The notes below the pieces were generated by a model. It worked only from the letters and a program-made list of their open reading frames with translations. It did not search any database and was not told the DNA's origin. A stretch of 39,553 nt of DNA from an uncultured Porphyromonadaceae bacterium (GTDB lineage Bacteria; Bacteroidota; Bacteroidia; Bacteroidales; Muribaculaceae): the NCBI GenBank assembly GCA_947175495.1, contig CAMWNB010000022.1:1-39553 (forward strand). Direction: 5' to 3'. The stretch's first letter is position 1; each line of letters opens with the position of its first letter. The translations under genes and the position numbers were made by a program. This document shows, piece after piece, positions 25,020-34,700 of this stretch.

Positions 25020-25089
25020 AATATCACGCGAAAATACAAAAAAAATACGATATACTTATCCCACATGCTCCACTTTCCCGGTTTTTTTA

Positions 25090-25097
25090 TATCTTTG
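25090..25097 (+). promoter_or_regulatory. Promoter -7 element of the DUF4836-ABC-FtsX-umuC operon
   Basis: TATCTTTG matches TAnnTTTG fully, 29 bases before the ATG at 25126. No TTG lies at the standard distance. This is the only promoter-like site seen before four coupled genes. Confidence 0.6.
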
Positions 25098-25125
25098 TCA
25101 TGTAAACACCATCTATATTTTTCAC

Positions 25126-26577
25126 ATGAAGACCTTTCATTATCTCCTCCTGGCGCTCTCGGTAGCGCTGGCAGTCACGCTCGGGGCATGCTCCGACAGC
25201 GGAAACGATTTGCTCGAAACCATCCCTGCCGATGCTATGGCAATAGTAAAAATTGACGCTGAAAGCCTTGCCAAAAGTGCCGGATGCAAAAAAGATGGCA
25301 TCAAATGGGTGCCGGGTGAAACTCTCGGCAAAGTGCTCGGCGAACTGACATCCTCCGAGAAAAAGAAGATAGAAGATGCCCTTGCTCTTCTCGGCGGCAT
25401 CGAGGCGAAAAACACCTTCTACTTTTATTACGACAATACACCCTGCATCACCGCCACAATGCTTGATGCCGATCGTGTGTGCGACGCCGTAAAAAAAGAA
25501 CTCGGCGAGCCCGAAAGCATCGAAGGTTTCGATGTGTACGACAATTGCGTCATAGTGCGCGGCAAACAGTTGTGGTTTACCAATGGCATCGAAAAACTTA
25601 AAAAAATGCTTGAGGCAGCCAAAAAGAATCCCGTCGGCAGCAACAAGGTGATGGGCGGCTATCTCTCCGGCGACAAGCAGACCATGCGCATCGTGGTCAA
25701 CGCCGCGAGCGTGTACAAGAATTTCGGAGGCCTCGTGGCCACACTCCCTGCCGCAAGCACTTTTGCCAACGCCTACTGGTGCTATGCCATCAACCTCGAC
25801 GGCAACCACGCCACATTCCGCGCCAGCTTCAAGGACGCCGACGGCAAGACTCTCTCCGCCGCCGAGCAGATGACACCTATCGACCCGGCCGTGGCGGCCC
25901 TCATGCCGGACAATCCCATCCTGGCATGCGCCTGGGGCAAAGTGTCCGACGAAATCATGGACGCCATGCTCAATAACGCCGGACCCGCCGCTCGCAATAT
26001 GCTGACACCTTACCTGCATGCCATCAACGGCAGCGCCGCGTTCGGCGTCGCAGCTCCCGCCTCTTTCAACGATCTGCTGAAGCCCGCCGAATGGACGCTC
26101 ACCATGGCCATCCAGTACGATGAAAAGACCGCCGGCGAAATCCTCGGCATGACCTCCATGCTCACCACCATGGGCAAAGCCACAATAGAACAGCTCGCCG
26201 ACCAGCAGTGCGTGACCATTCCCGACGCTTTCGGCGCAGGCAAAGACGCAAAACTGTACGCCGGCTATATCAACGGAATGCTCGCCATATCCACCAAGCC
26301 TATCTCGGCCGAACACACCAACGGGCTTGCCAAACTCAGCAAAGGCCAATGCGCCGTCAGCCTCATCGACCTCCCCGTCAAGGGCCACATCGCCGAAGGC
26401 TTCAAACTGCCTTTCGGCCTCACAGGCACGTCCACCGCAGCCGACGAAACCTGCATCGGCGAGCTCACCCTTGACGGCAGCGACAAACCCGTCATAGAGA
26501 GCATCCTTGCTCTCGCCGTCGACAAGGCTTTCCAGCGCAACGCTGTGGAGACTTTCAACAAACTCTGCGAAGAATGA
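25126..26577 (+). CDS. DUF4836-family lipoprotein
   Basis: A 483-residue lipoprotein, with lipobox LGAC giving acylated C22. The mature N-terminus has a short linker, then IPADAMAIVKIDAESLAKSA, which is the family's typical opening. Two similar halves of mixed strand and helix appear to be present, the second starting around residue 260 with PVAALMPDNPILACAWGKVS-like sequence. No catalytic motif is visible. DUF4836 proteins are found in Bacteroidota and their role is unknown. The stop overlaps the ATPase start by 4 bases, so protein levels are linked. It may be a partner or cargo of the downstream ABC-FtsX pair. The start at 25126 gives a proper signal peptide; the upstream in-frame sequence does not. 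Confidence 0.85.
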   Translation: MKTFHYLLLALSVALAVTLGACSDSGNDLLETIPADAMAIVKIDAESLAKSAGCKKDGIKWVPGETLGKVLGELTSSEKKKIEDALALLGGIEAKNTFYFYYDNTPCITATMLDADRVCDAVKKELGEPESIEGFDVYDNCVIVRGKQLWFTNGIEKLKKMLEAAKKNPVGSNKVMGGYLSGDKQTMRIVVNAASVYKNFGGLVATLPAASTFANAYWCYAINLDGNHATFRASFKDADGKTLSAAEQMTPIDPAVAALMPDNPILACAWGKVSDEIMDAMLNNAGPAARNMLTPYLHAINGSAAFGVAAPASFNDLLKPAEWTLTMAIQYDEKTAGEILGMTSMLTTMGKATIEQLADQQCVTIPDAFGAGKDAKLYAGYINGMLAISTKPISAEHTNGLAKLSKGQCAVSLIDLPVKGHIAEGFKLPFGLTGTSTAADETCIGELTLDGSDKPVIESILALAVDKAFQRNAVETFNKLCEE

Positions 26578-27233
26578 TTGAACGCATAACGCTCGCACGC
26601 ACGCTCCCCGCCGTGTTCGCCGGCTGCGAGAAGGACGCCCCGGTGTGCTTCTCCGAGCTATGGCTGCACGACGTGGAGCTGACGCGCGGCCAACGTTATC
26701 TAATCCATGCCGAAAGCGGCACAGGCAAATCATCGCTGTGCAGCTTCATCTACGGCAACCGCCGCGACTACCACGGCCGCATTCTGTTCGATGGCCGCGA
26801 CACACGCCTGCTGGACATTGCCGGATGGTGCGCGCTGCGCCGCCGCTCGCTGGCACTACTGCCTCAGGAAATGCGTCTCTTCCCGGAGCTCACAGTCATG
26901 GAAAACATAATGCTCAAAAACTCGCTCACCGACTTCCGCAGCGAGCATGAGATAGCGCAGATGCTCGACGAGCTGGAAATCGGCGCAAAGGCATCGAGCA
27001 AAGCGGCAATCCTCTCCATAGGCCAGCAACAGCGCGTGGCCATCGTGCGCGCTCTATGCCAGCCATTCGACTTCCTGCTGCTCGACGAGCCTGTAAGCCA
27101 TCTCGACTCACGCAACAACGCCGCGGCCGCGGCCATGATAGAGCGCGAGGCGGCCGCGCAGGGCGCCGCCATAGTGGCCACATCCGTGGGCAACCATCTC
27201 GCGTTAACCGACTACACTCTCATCAAGCTATGA
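26574..27233 (+). CDS. ABC ATPase, LolD/MacB-like, lacking the switch histidine
   Basis: A 219-residue ATPase with Walker A ESGTGKSS (K52), Q-loop LLPQEMRLFPELTVMENI, signature LSIGQQQR for LSGGQQQR, Walker B LLLDEP (E172) and D-loop SHLD. The position of the switch histidine, normally VTHD, reads ATSVG (202-206), so this conserved residue is replaced; a histidine occurs four residues later. The rest of the fold is intact. LolD, MacB and FtsE are the nearest types, which drive membrane-embedded mechanotransmission rather than classical transport. It overlaps both neighbours by 4 bases. If it hydrolyses ATP, catalysis may be slow or differently arranged. Confidence 0.88.
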   Translation: MIERITLARTLPAVFAGCEKDAPVCFSELWLHDVELTRGQRYLIHAESGTGKSSLCSFIYGNRRDYHGRILFDGRDTRLLDIAGWCALRRRSLALLPQEMRLFPELTVMENIMLKNSLTDFRSEHEIAQMLDELEIGAKASSKAAILSIGQQQRVAIVRALCQPFDFLLLDEPVSHLDSRNNAAAAAMIEREAAAQGAAIVATSVGNHLALTDYTLIKL

Positions 27234-28423
27234 ACAACAGTCTTGTGCGCCGCCTGCTGCGCCGCAATGTCAGCGCAGTGCAGATTGCGGGCTACGCTTT
27301 CGCCTCGCTCGTCGGCCTCGCCATAGTGCTCACTGCCATTCAGTTCTACCGCGACGCATCGGCAGTGTTCGGCAGCGACCAAGGCGGAGTGATGCAAAGC
27401 GACTTCCTTGTGGTGTCAAAGCAGATCGGCATTACCGACCGCAACACAGCTTTCACCCCCGAAGAAATCGCCGAGCTGGAGGCTCAGCCATGGGTCAACG
27501 CCGTGGGAGCCTTCACCGCCTCACGTTTCAAAGCCGTGATAGGCCTTGAATTTGCAGGTCGCGGACTCTCCAGCGAGACTTTTTTTGAGAGCATCCCGAC
27601 ACACTTTTTCGACCATGTGCCCGACGACTGGTATTTCGACCCCGCGATGGGCGAGGAGGCAGATGTGCCCATAGTGCTGTCGCGCGACTATCTGTCGCTC
27701 TACAACTTCGGTTTCGCCTCCTCCCGCGGCCTCCCCACCCTGCGCGAAAGCGAAATTGGCATGATACCCATGACCATAAGCGTGCGCGGCTATGACGGCC
27801 GCATGGCACGCATGCGAGGCCACATTGCAGGATTCTCGTCTCGCATCAACACCATAGCCGTGCCCGAGGAGTTCATGCGCTGGGCCAACGAGCATTTCGC
27901 CGCTCCGGGAGCGGCCTACGAGCGTCCATCGCGCCTCGTACTGGAGGTGAACACTCCCGGCGATCCCGAGATAGCCCGCTACATGCGCCGCCATTCGCTC
28001 GACATCGCCGGCGACAAAATGGACAACGGCACCGCCGCCTACTTCCTGCGCATCGTCACAGCCGTCGTCATCGGCGTGGGCGCTGTCATTTCCATCTTGG
28101 CGTTTTTCATCCTGATGCTCAGCATCTTTCTGCTCCTGCAAAAGAACCGGGAGAAATTGCATCAGCTCATGTTGCTGGGCTATTCGCCCGCACAGGTGGC
28201 ACGGCCATACATAGCTCTCATCGCGGGCGTCAACACAGTCGTATTTGTGCTCGCGGCATGCGCCACAGCGATTGCCGCCCGATGCTGGAGCAGCGCACTT
28301 GTCGCCATCGGAGTGACACCTGCGTCGATAGCGCCCTCCCTGGCCATCGGCGCCGCCATCATGGCCATTGTAAGCGCCATCAACATAATCTCCGTGCGCC
28401 GCCGCGTGCGCAAAGATTTCTGA
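27230..28423 (+). CDS. FtsX/MacB-type ABC permease
   Basis: A 397-residue permease with the four-helix MacB/LolE layout: one membrane segment at about 19-41, a large extracytoplasmic domain (about 42-275) and three segments near 280-308, 325-348 and 363-386. The cytoplasmic loop [24 protein letters not shown] is the ATPase-contact region typical of FtsX. It should dimerise and transmit ATP-driven motion to the periplasm. The start shares 4 bases with the ATPase stop. No MacA-like fusion protein is nearby. The upstream DUF4836 lipoprotein is the only candidate partner in the operon. Confidence 0.88.
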   Translation: MNNSLVRRLLRRNVSAVQIAGYAFASLVGLAIVLTAIQFYRDASAVFGSDQGGVMQSDFLVVSKQIGITDRNTAFTPEEIAELEAQPWVNAVGAFTASRFKAVIGLEFAGRGLSSETFFESIPTHFFDHVPDDWYFDPAMGEEADVPIVLSRDYLSLYNFGFASSRGLPTLRESEIGMIPMTISVRGYDGRMARMRGHIAGFSSRINTIAVPEEFMRWANEHFAAPGAAYERPSRLVLEVNTPGDPEIARYMRRHSLDIAGDKMDNGTAAYFLRIVTAVVIGVGAVISILAFFILMLSIFLLLQKNREKLHQLMLLGYSPAQVARPYIALIAGVNTVVFVLAACATAIAARCWSSALVAIGVTPASIAPSLAIGAAIMAIVSAINIISVRRRVRKDF

Positions 28424-29694
28424 TGATAGGGCTCATCGACTGCAACAACTTTTTCGTGTCGTGCGAGCGCGTGTTTTCGCCGCGCCTTCGCGCGCCGCGC
28501 CCTGTCGTTGTACTGAGCAACAACGACGGTTGCGCAGTGGCGCTTAGCAATGAAGCCAAAGCATTGGGCATCAAGCGCGGCGACCCGTATTTCAAGATAG
28601 AGCACCTCTGCAAGCGCCACAACGTGGCCGTCGTCTCAGGCAACCACCGCATGTATGGTGACTTGTCGGCACGCGTGATGGCCACCATCGGCGAGATTGT
28701 GCCCGACATACACATCTATTCCGTGGACGAATGTTTCCTGGAGCTCGACATACTGAACAACTCCGCAAACCTCGAGGAAGACGGGCGCAACATCGTAAGG
28801 CGCGTGCGCCGCAACACCGGCATACCCACATCGCTGGGCATAGCGCCCACCATGACTCTCGCCAAAGTGGCGGCCCACTTTGCAAAGAAATATCCCGGCT
28901 ATCGGTCGGTGTGTATCATCGACTCAGAGGAAAAGCGCCGCAAAGCGCTCGCCCTCACCCCGATATCCTCAGTATGGGGCATAGGACGCCGCTTGTCGAA
29001 GCAACTGATACCGCGCGGCTACGACACGGCGCTGAAGTTCGCCGACATGAAATGCTCCGACGTGGAACGCGTGTTCAACATCACCATGCAGCGTACCTGG
29101 CGCGAACTCAACGGAGAAGCCTGCATCCGGCCCGACGACGAAAACGACCCTCACCGCAAACAGATGTGCTCGTCGCGCAGTTTCGGCAAACCACTCACGG
29201 CGCTCTCCGACCTCGAACAGACAATGGGCGCCTTCGCCACCACCGTGGGGCGAAAACTGCGCGAGCAGCATTCATGCGCGGTGACAATAGGCACATTCAT
29301 TCAGACCAACAGTTTCCGCCAGGACCTGCCCCAGTACAGCAACTCATGCCACATGCGCCTCGATGAACCCGCGTCGGACAACATGCGCCTGGCCCAAGGC
29401 GCAATAGAGTGTCTGCGACGCATCTTCCGGGAAGGCTATGCCTACAAGCGTGCGGGACTGTTCGTACACGAAATAGTGGACGAGAATGCAGTGCAGGCAT
29501 CATTGTTTATCTCCGACGACGAGAGGCAGCGACGCCGCAAACTCATGCAGGCCGTCGATGCAATAAACCGCTTGAGCCACACCCATGATTCGGTGCATAT
29601 AGGTTCCTACACACCATTATCGGAATTTGTGCGACGAGAGCGAGCCAACCGGGACGACAAAAACTCTCCAATAACATTGATAAGGCCTTTCTGA
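28423..29694 (+). CDS. umuC: Y-family DNA polymerase, UmuC
   Basis: A 423-residue translesion polymerase, the catalytic subunit of a Pol V-type enzyme. Catalytic acidic residues are D6 ([11 protein letters not shown]), D102 and E103 in [10 protein letters not shown]. The steric-gate region [41 protein letters not shown] and the C-terminal TLIRPF ending are UmuC hallmarks. The little-finger domain and the UmuC-specific C-terminal tail are complete. Its ATG shares one base with the FtsX-permease stop (TGATG), so its expression depends on that operon. No UmuD homologue and no LexA-type box lie in the window. Confidence 0.93.
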   Translation: MIGLIDCNNFFVSCERVFSPRLRAPRPVVVLSNNDGCAVALSNEAKALGIKRGDPYFKIEHLCKRHNVAVVSGNHRMYGDLSARVMATIGEIVPDIHIYSVDECFLELDILNNSANLEEDGRNIVRRVRRNTGIPTSLGIAPTMTLAKVAAHFAKKYPGYRSVCIIDSEEKRRKALALTPISSVWGIGRRLSKQLIPRGYDTALKFADMKCSDVERVFNITMQRTWRELNGEACIRPDDENDPHRKQMCSSRSFGKPLTALSDLEQTMGAFATTVGRKLREQHSCAVTIGTFIQTNSFRQDLPQYSNSCHMRLDEPASDNMRLAQGAIECLRRIFREGYAYKRAGLFVHEIVDENAVQASLFISDDERQRRRKLMQAVDAINRLSHTHDSVHIGSYTPLSEFVRRERANRDDKNSPITLIRPF

Positions 29695-29722
29695 AACGCC
29701 GCACAGCGACATCAGGCGCAAG

Positions 29723-29986
29723 CTATTTCGCGGGAGGATAGCAGTCTATGATTTCGGGGAGCACGAGCAACTGCGCGTCGGCAGCTCCGCGCGGCCACTC
29801 CACATGCGGCCATTCGCTTCCACGTGAAGCCACCACTACCGTGCCGTCCACGAATGGCGTCGAGGCCGACTCCCTGTCAAAAGAAGCAATCGAAATTTCA
29901 TCGCCGCTGATGTCGACCACGGCAAGACGATGCACCACGCCGCGATGCACCACGCGATGGGCCAGGGCACGACGCAGGGTGCTCAT
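29723..29986 (-). CDS. Small conserved protein, unknown function
   Basis: 87 residues from the ATG at 29986, which overlaps the DUF4296 stop by 4 bases (ATGA). The sequence begins MSTLRRALAHRVVH and has a beta-rich core (HRLAVVDISGDEISIASFD) with conserved-looking WPHVEWP. There is no signal peptide or membrane segment. I do not recognise a family. Position and overlap make it a real gene of the ileS-lspA operon rather than noise, although short length and its open frame on the opposite strand lower certainty. It converges with umuC, 28 bases away. Confidence 0.6.
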   Translation of the reverse strand: MSTLRRALAHRVVHRGVVHRLAVVDISGDEISIASFDRESASTPFVDGTVVVASRGSEWPHVEWPRGAADAQLLVLPEIIDCYPPAK

Positions 29987-30759
29987 CGGCGGATAAAGCG
30001 CTGCTTGTAGCGCTTGCCGTAGGTGTCCGGGCGCAGATGGTTGCGCACCAGCGACACGCTGTCGAGCCACAGCGGACCACGCTCGCCTGCGCTGAACATC
30101 AGCGAGCCATAGATGCGGCGCGCCGTGCGCGTCGAGTCGGTCTGAAGGGTGATTTCATGCCAGCCTCCGCCATTGACACGCTCAGATATATACTCAAGAG
30201 TGCTGTCCGCATATTCTGCCACGACCGTCCACGATGCTTCCTGCTGATTATTTGCAAACTTGGCACGCCATGTGTACAAGTCGCCCCGCTCGCTGTTCTC
30301 GTCGCCGTTGAGCGCGAATTGCAGGCTGCGCGACGGACTGCGGCGCGATATGGCATAGAAACGCGACGCAGGCCACACATCAACGCTGTCGCCGGCGATG
30401 GTCACCTGCTCGGCGCGCACGCGGGCATCGCTGCCCGTGATGCGCGACTCGAGAATCTCTATTGTGCGGTCGTACACCTCCATGTAGCGGTTGATGTTGT
30501 GGCCGTACCAGTCGAGCGACGTGTCCACATCAGCCTGCGTGACTCCATGACGCATATACACGGCATCTCGCAAGGCGATGCGCTGCGAGTCGGTGCGCCA
30601 CTGCGGAGCGTTGTAGTCGACCACGGCTTCGGCGACATGGCGATCGGCCAACAGCTCGGCCATCTCGTCGGGCGCGATGACGTGGTCGGGCACACCCTTG
30701 CACGCAGGCAAAAGCGCCGACACAGCCATAAGGGCGGCGATGCTGAGAAGCGGTTTCAT
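29983..30759 (-). CDS. DUF4296-family lipoprotein
   Basis: A 258-residue lipoprotein with signal LLPAC (C20). The DUF4296 region occupies about residues 25-110: VIAPDEMAELLADRHVAEAVV, then WRTDSQRIALRDAVYMRHGVTQADVDTSLDWY, a run typical of this Bacteroidota family. The C-terminal half appears to be a separate beta-sandwich (WHEITLQTDSTRTARRIYGSL). Its function is unknown. It overlaps lspA by 4 bases and the next gene likewise; the neighbour LspA would process its own signal peptide. Confidence 0.82.
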   Translation of the reverse strand: MKPLLSIAALMAVSALLPACKGVPDHVIAPDEMAELLADRHVAEAVVDYNAPQWRTDSQRIALRDAVYMRHGVTQADVDTSLDWYGHNINRYMEVYDRTIEILESRITGSDARVRAEQVTIAGDSVDVWPASRFYAISRRSPSRSLQFALNGDENSERGDLYTWRAKFANNQQEASWTVVAEYADSTLEYISERVNGGGWHEITLQTDSTRTARRIYGSLMFSAGERGPLWLDSVSLVRNHLRPDTYGKRYKQRFIRR

Positions 30760-31394
30760 TTTTTAGGCGCAGGCTTGCCGGCATCCTCGTCGGCAGCGAC
30801 AAGAAACCGGGAGTAGAACAGCAGAATGGCAATCATACCCACGGAAATAGCCGCATCGGCAAGGTTGAACACCGGGTCGAAGAACGAGAACCAACTGCCG
30901 CCAAGCCATGGCACCCAGTCGGGCCACACGAAGGAAAACAGCGGGAAATACAGCATATCGACCACCATGCCGTGGAAGAGCGCGCCGTAGCCCTCGCCGA
31001 AAGGCACAAACTGAGCCACCTGCGGAGGCGCGGGGTTGGTGAACACCTCGCCGTAGAACAGACAGTCGAAAATATTGCCGAGCGCACCGGCCACCACAAG
31101 CGCCACGCAGGCGATATAGCCGCGCGGCACTTCCGGCACCCTGCATTTTTTGGCGATATACCAAAAACCGAGGCAGGTGACAACGATGCGGAAGAGCGTG
31201 AGAAACAGCTTGCTTCCCAACTCCATGCCGAAAGCCATGCCCGGATTCTGCACGAAGCGCAGATGGAAAAACGGCAGCAGCTCGATGTCCTCGCCCAGAT
31301 AGAACGATGTCTTAACCCAGATTTTGAGCCATTGGTCGAGCACCACCACAACGAGGATGATGATGGCCGCCAGAGCGCCTTTGCCGATCCTCAT
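30756..31394 (-). CDS. lspA: Prolipoprotein signal peptidase (signal peptidase II)
   Basis: A 212-residue inner-membrane aspartic protease that cleaves lipoprotein signal peptides after diacylglyceryl transfer. Four membrane segments are visible (about 7-24, 63-81, 93-108 and 183-200). The catalytic aspartates are D146 in HGMVVDM and D180 in FNLADAAI; D20 in LDQW and N107 in GALGN are further conserved sites. The region between GNIFD (110) and the first catalytic aspartate is longer than in E. coli, as in other Bacteroidota. ATGA overlap with DUF4296 gene; 1-base overlap with the TraR gene. Confidence 0.95.
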   Translation of the reverse strand: MRIGKGALAAIIILVVVVLDQWLKIWVKTSFYLGEDIELLPFFHLRFVQNPGMAFGMELGSKLFLTLFRIVVTCLGFWYIAKKCRVPEVPRGYIACVALVVAGALGNIFDCLFYGEVFTNPAPPQVAQFVPFGEGYGALFHGMVVDMLYFPLFSFVWPDWVPWLGGSWFSFFDPVFNLADAAISVGMIAILLFYSRFLVAADEDAGKPAPKK

Positions 31395-31777
31395 CAGTGC
31401 TTCTTTTTATCCTGCTTGCCGTCGATGCTGAGCGTGGCATGGGGCACCGCGCGCAGACGTTCCTTGGGAATGAGTTGTCCGGTGGCACGGCAGATGCCGT
31501 ACGTCTTGTTCTCGATGCGCACGAGAGCGCCCTGCAGTTTCTGGATGAACTGGCGCTGACGCTCGGCCAGACGGGCGGCTTCTTCCTTGCCGAGGGTGTA
31601 GGCGCCCTCTTCAAGCACCTTGAACGTGGGCGACGTGTCGGCCACGTCGTTGCCTTCATTGTTCATAAGCGAGGCGCGGAGGGTTTCGTACTCGTGCTGC
31701 GCTTTATCTATCTTGGCAAGGATCAGTTCCTTGAATTCCTGCAGTTCCTCGTCGGAGTAGCGTGTTTTTTCTGACAT
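31394..31777 (-). CDS. DksA/TraR-family protein with degenerate zinc ribbon
   Basis: 127 residues: an N-terminal coiled-coil hairpin (about 10-85, rich in Glu and Lys) and a DksA/TraR ribbon. The family motif normally has four cysteines (CxxC...CxxC); here only one remains in YGICRATGQL, and the second pair reads HATLSI. Known Bacteroidota relatives show the same loss, so the fold presumably stands without zinc. Such proteins enter the RNA polymerase secondary channel with ppGpp. The start is the ATG at 31777, eight bases after the ileS stop. A TTG at 31789 overlaps that stop but gives an unusual start. Confidence 0.85.
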   Translation of the reverse strand: MSEKTRYSDEELQEFKELILAKIDKAQHEYETLRASLMNNEGNDVADTSPTFKVLEEGAYTLGKEEAARLAERQRQFIQKLQGALVRIENKTYGICRATGQLIPKERLRAVPHATLSIDGKQDKKKH

Positions 31778-31785
31778 GGGTTTGT

Positions 31786-34700
31786 TCAATTTAAAGTGAT
31801 GTCTACCTTCACTTCGGAGTCGTCGATAGCGAGAGTCTCCACAGTGGATGACGCGGCATCTACGGGGCCGGACACTACTGCCTCGGCAAGCACCTGGCGG
31901 CCGATATAGTCGGCAAAGTCGGCCAGCACACCGTCGATGAACTCGCCGGGCTCGAACACGAGCTTGATGCGGTCGGTGATGTCGTAATCGCGGCTCTTTC
32001 GTATGTTCTGGATGCGGTTGATGACCTCGCGCGCACGGCCTTCGTTGATAAGCTCGGGGGTGAGTGTCACGTCAAGAGCCACGGTGAGGTTGCCTTCGTT
32101 GGCCACAATCCAGCCCGGCATGTCCTCGGAGATAACCTCCACGTCGGCCAGGGCCACAATGGCGCCGTCCACAGAGTCGAGAGCGATAGAGCCCTCGCGT
32201 TCGAGGCGGGCGATGGAAGGCTGGTCGAGAGCGGTCAGAGCGGCGGCCACGCCCTTCATGCTCTTGCCGAATTTCGGACCGAGTTTCTTGAAGTCGGGTT
32301 TGACGCGCTTCACAAGGAAGCCTTCGTCGGCACCGACAGTCTTGATGTCCTTGATGTTGACCTCGGCAAGCACGAGATCGCGGATGGTTGGAGGCAGCGA
32401 GGTGTCCACACCTGCAGCTTCGGGGATAAGAAGCGTGCTGAGCGGCTGACGCACCTTGAGATTGACCTTGCGGCGGAGCGCCAGCACCATGGAGGTGACG
32501 GTCTGCGCCGTGGCCATGTGGCGTTCGAGATCCTTGTCGATGAGCGAAGCGTCCACTTCGGGCCAGAAAGCAAGGTGCACCGACTCGGCGCCGGTGAGGT
32601 CGCGGTAGAGGCGGTCGGAGAAGAAAGGCGACACCGGAGCCATCAGGCGCGCAACGGTCCCGAGACATGTGTAGAGCGTCTGATAGGCGGCCAGCTTGTC
32701 GGCCGTCATCTCACCGCCCCAGAAGCGTTTGCGGTTGAGACGGACATACCAGTTGGAGAGGTTGTCGTTGACAAACTCACCGATGGCGCGTGCCGCGCGG
32801 GTGGGTTCATAGTCGTCGAGAGCTTCCGTGCAGTCAGCCACGAGACTGTTGAGCAGCGAGAGAATCCAGCGGTCGATTTCCGGACGCTCAGCCACGGGAA
32901 TCAGCGGCTCCTCGCCGGTGAAGCCGTCGACATTGGCATAGAGGGCGAAGAAGCTGTAGGTGTTGTAGAGCGTGGAGAAGAGTTTGTGGCTCACCTCGGT
33001 GATGCCGTCTGAGTCGTACTTGAGGTTGTCCCAGGGCGCGGAGTTGGAAATCATGTACCAGCGCAGGGGATCGCTGCCGAATGTGTCAATTTCTTTGAAG
33101 GGATCGACGGTGTTGCCCTTGTGCTTCGACATCTTCTCGCCGAACTTGTCGAGCACGAGACCGTTGGAGATAACGGCCTTGTAGGCCACGGAATCGAACA
33201 CCATGGTGGCGATGGCATGAAGCGTGAAGAACCAGCCGCGGGTCTGGTCGACGCCTTCGGCGATGAAATCGGCGGGATAGTAGGAGCCGCTTTCTATGGC
33301 TTCGCGATTTTCGAAGGGATAATGCAGCTGGGCATAAGGCATGGAGCCGGAGTCGAACCACACGTCCACGAGGTCGAGCTCGCGGTGCATGGGCTTGCCG
33401 CCCTCCGACACGAGCACGAAGTCGTCGACATAGGGACGATGAAGGTCGATGCGCTCATAGTTTCCCTTGCTGTAGTCGCCGGGCACGAAGCCTTTGTCCT
33501 TAAGCGGATTGGAGGCCATAACACCGGCCGCGACAGCCTTGTCAAGTTCGTTGTAGAGCATCTCCACGGAGTCGATGCAAAGTTCCTCGCGGCCATCGTC
33601 GGTCCGCCAGATGGGCAGCGGAGTGCCCCAGTAGCGGCTGCGGGAGAGATTCCAGTCCTGGAGATTCTCAAGCCACTTGCCGAAGCGGCCTGCACCTGTG
33701 GACGCGGGTTTCCACTTGATGGTGTTGTTGAGTTCCATCATGCGCTCGCGGGCGGACGTGGTGCGCACGAACCAGCTGTCGAGGGGATAGTAGATCACCG
33801 GAGCATCGGTGCGCCAGCAGTGAGGATAATTGTGGGTGTGCTTTTCCATGCGGAAGAGCTTGCCGGCGGCCTTGAGGTCAAGGCAGATTTCCACGTCGAG
33901 GGTGGTGGTGTCGGCTGTGGCGTCGGGATTGTAGGCGTTCTTGACGAACTTTCCCTCCCAGAGTTTATAGGCCTCCACGTCGACACGCTCGGCCACAAAC
34001 TTCGGGTCGAGGTCGGCAATCATGTAGAAGCGTCCGCGCAGGTCGACCATCGGACGCATGTTGCCGTCCTTGTCGATGAGCGTCATGGCGGGCACGCCGT
34101 TGAGCTGCGACACACGCTTGTCATCGGCGCCGAAAGTGCCGGCGATGTGCACGATGCCCGTACCGTCTTCCACCGTGACGTAATCGCCGGGGATGACGCG
34201 GAAAGCTCCCTCACCGGGGTTTACCCAGGGAAGCAACTGCTCATAGTGCAGCCCCACAAGGTCGGAGCCTTTCATCTCTGCCACCACTTCATAGGGGACA
34301 AGCTTGTCGCCGGCCTTGTAGTCGTCGAGTTTGAGTTCTTTTGCTCCCGGCTTGAAAATGCTGTCAAGAAGCGCGGTTGCCACGACAACGGTGATTTTAT
34401 CGCCGCTGTAGGGGTTGAAGGTGCGCACGATGCTGTAGTCGATGGAGGGACCCACGCAGAGGGCGCAGTTGGAAGGCAAAGTCCATGGCGTGGTCGTCCA
34501 GGCCAGGAAATAAGGCGTGCCCCACCCCGTCATGGAATCAATGGGGTCGGTGACGCGGAACTGCGCGATGCAGGTGGTGTCCTTGACGTCGCGGTAGCAT
34601 CCGGGCTGGTTGAGCTCGTGGGAACTGAGGCCCGTGCCGGCCATGGGCGAGTAAGGCTGGATGGTGTAGCCCTTGTAGAGATAGTTTTTCTTGTAGAGCT

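Noticed and set aside
26574-28423. Cell-division FtsEX pair
   Set aside because: The ATPase and permease have this general layout, but FtsX lacks such a large extracytoplasmic domain and FtsE retains its switch histidine; the LolDE/MacB type fits better.
28300-28440. LexA-type SOS box for umuC
   Set aside because: The umuC start lies inside the permease stop and no dyad or promoter-like element is visible before it.
29695-29722. Two-way terminator between umuC and the convergent small gene
   Set aside because: Only a 4-bp CGCC/GGCG stem can be drawn in 28 bases and no T tract follows on either strand.
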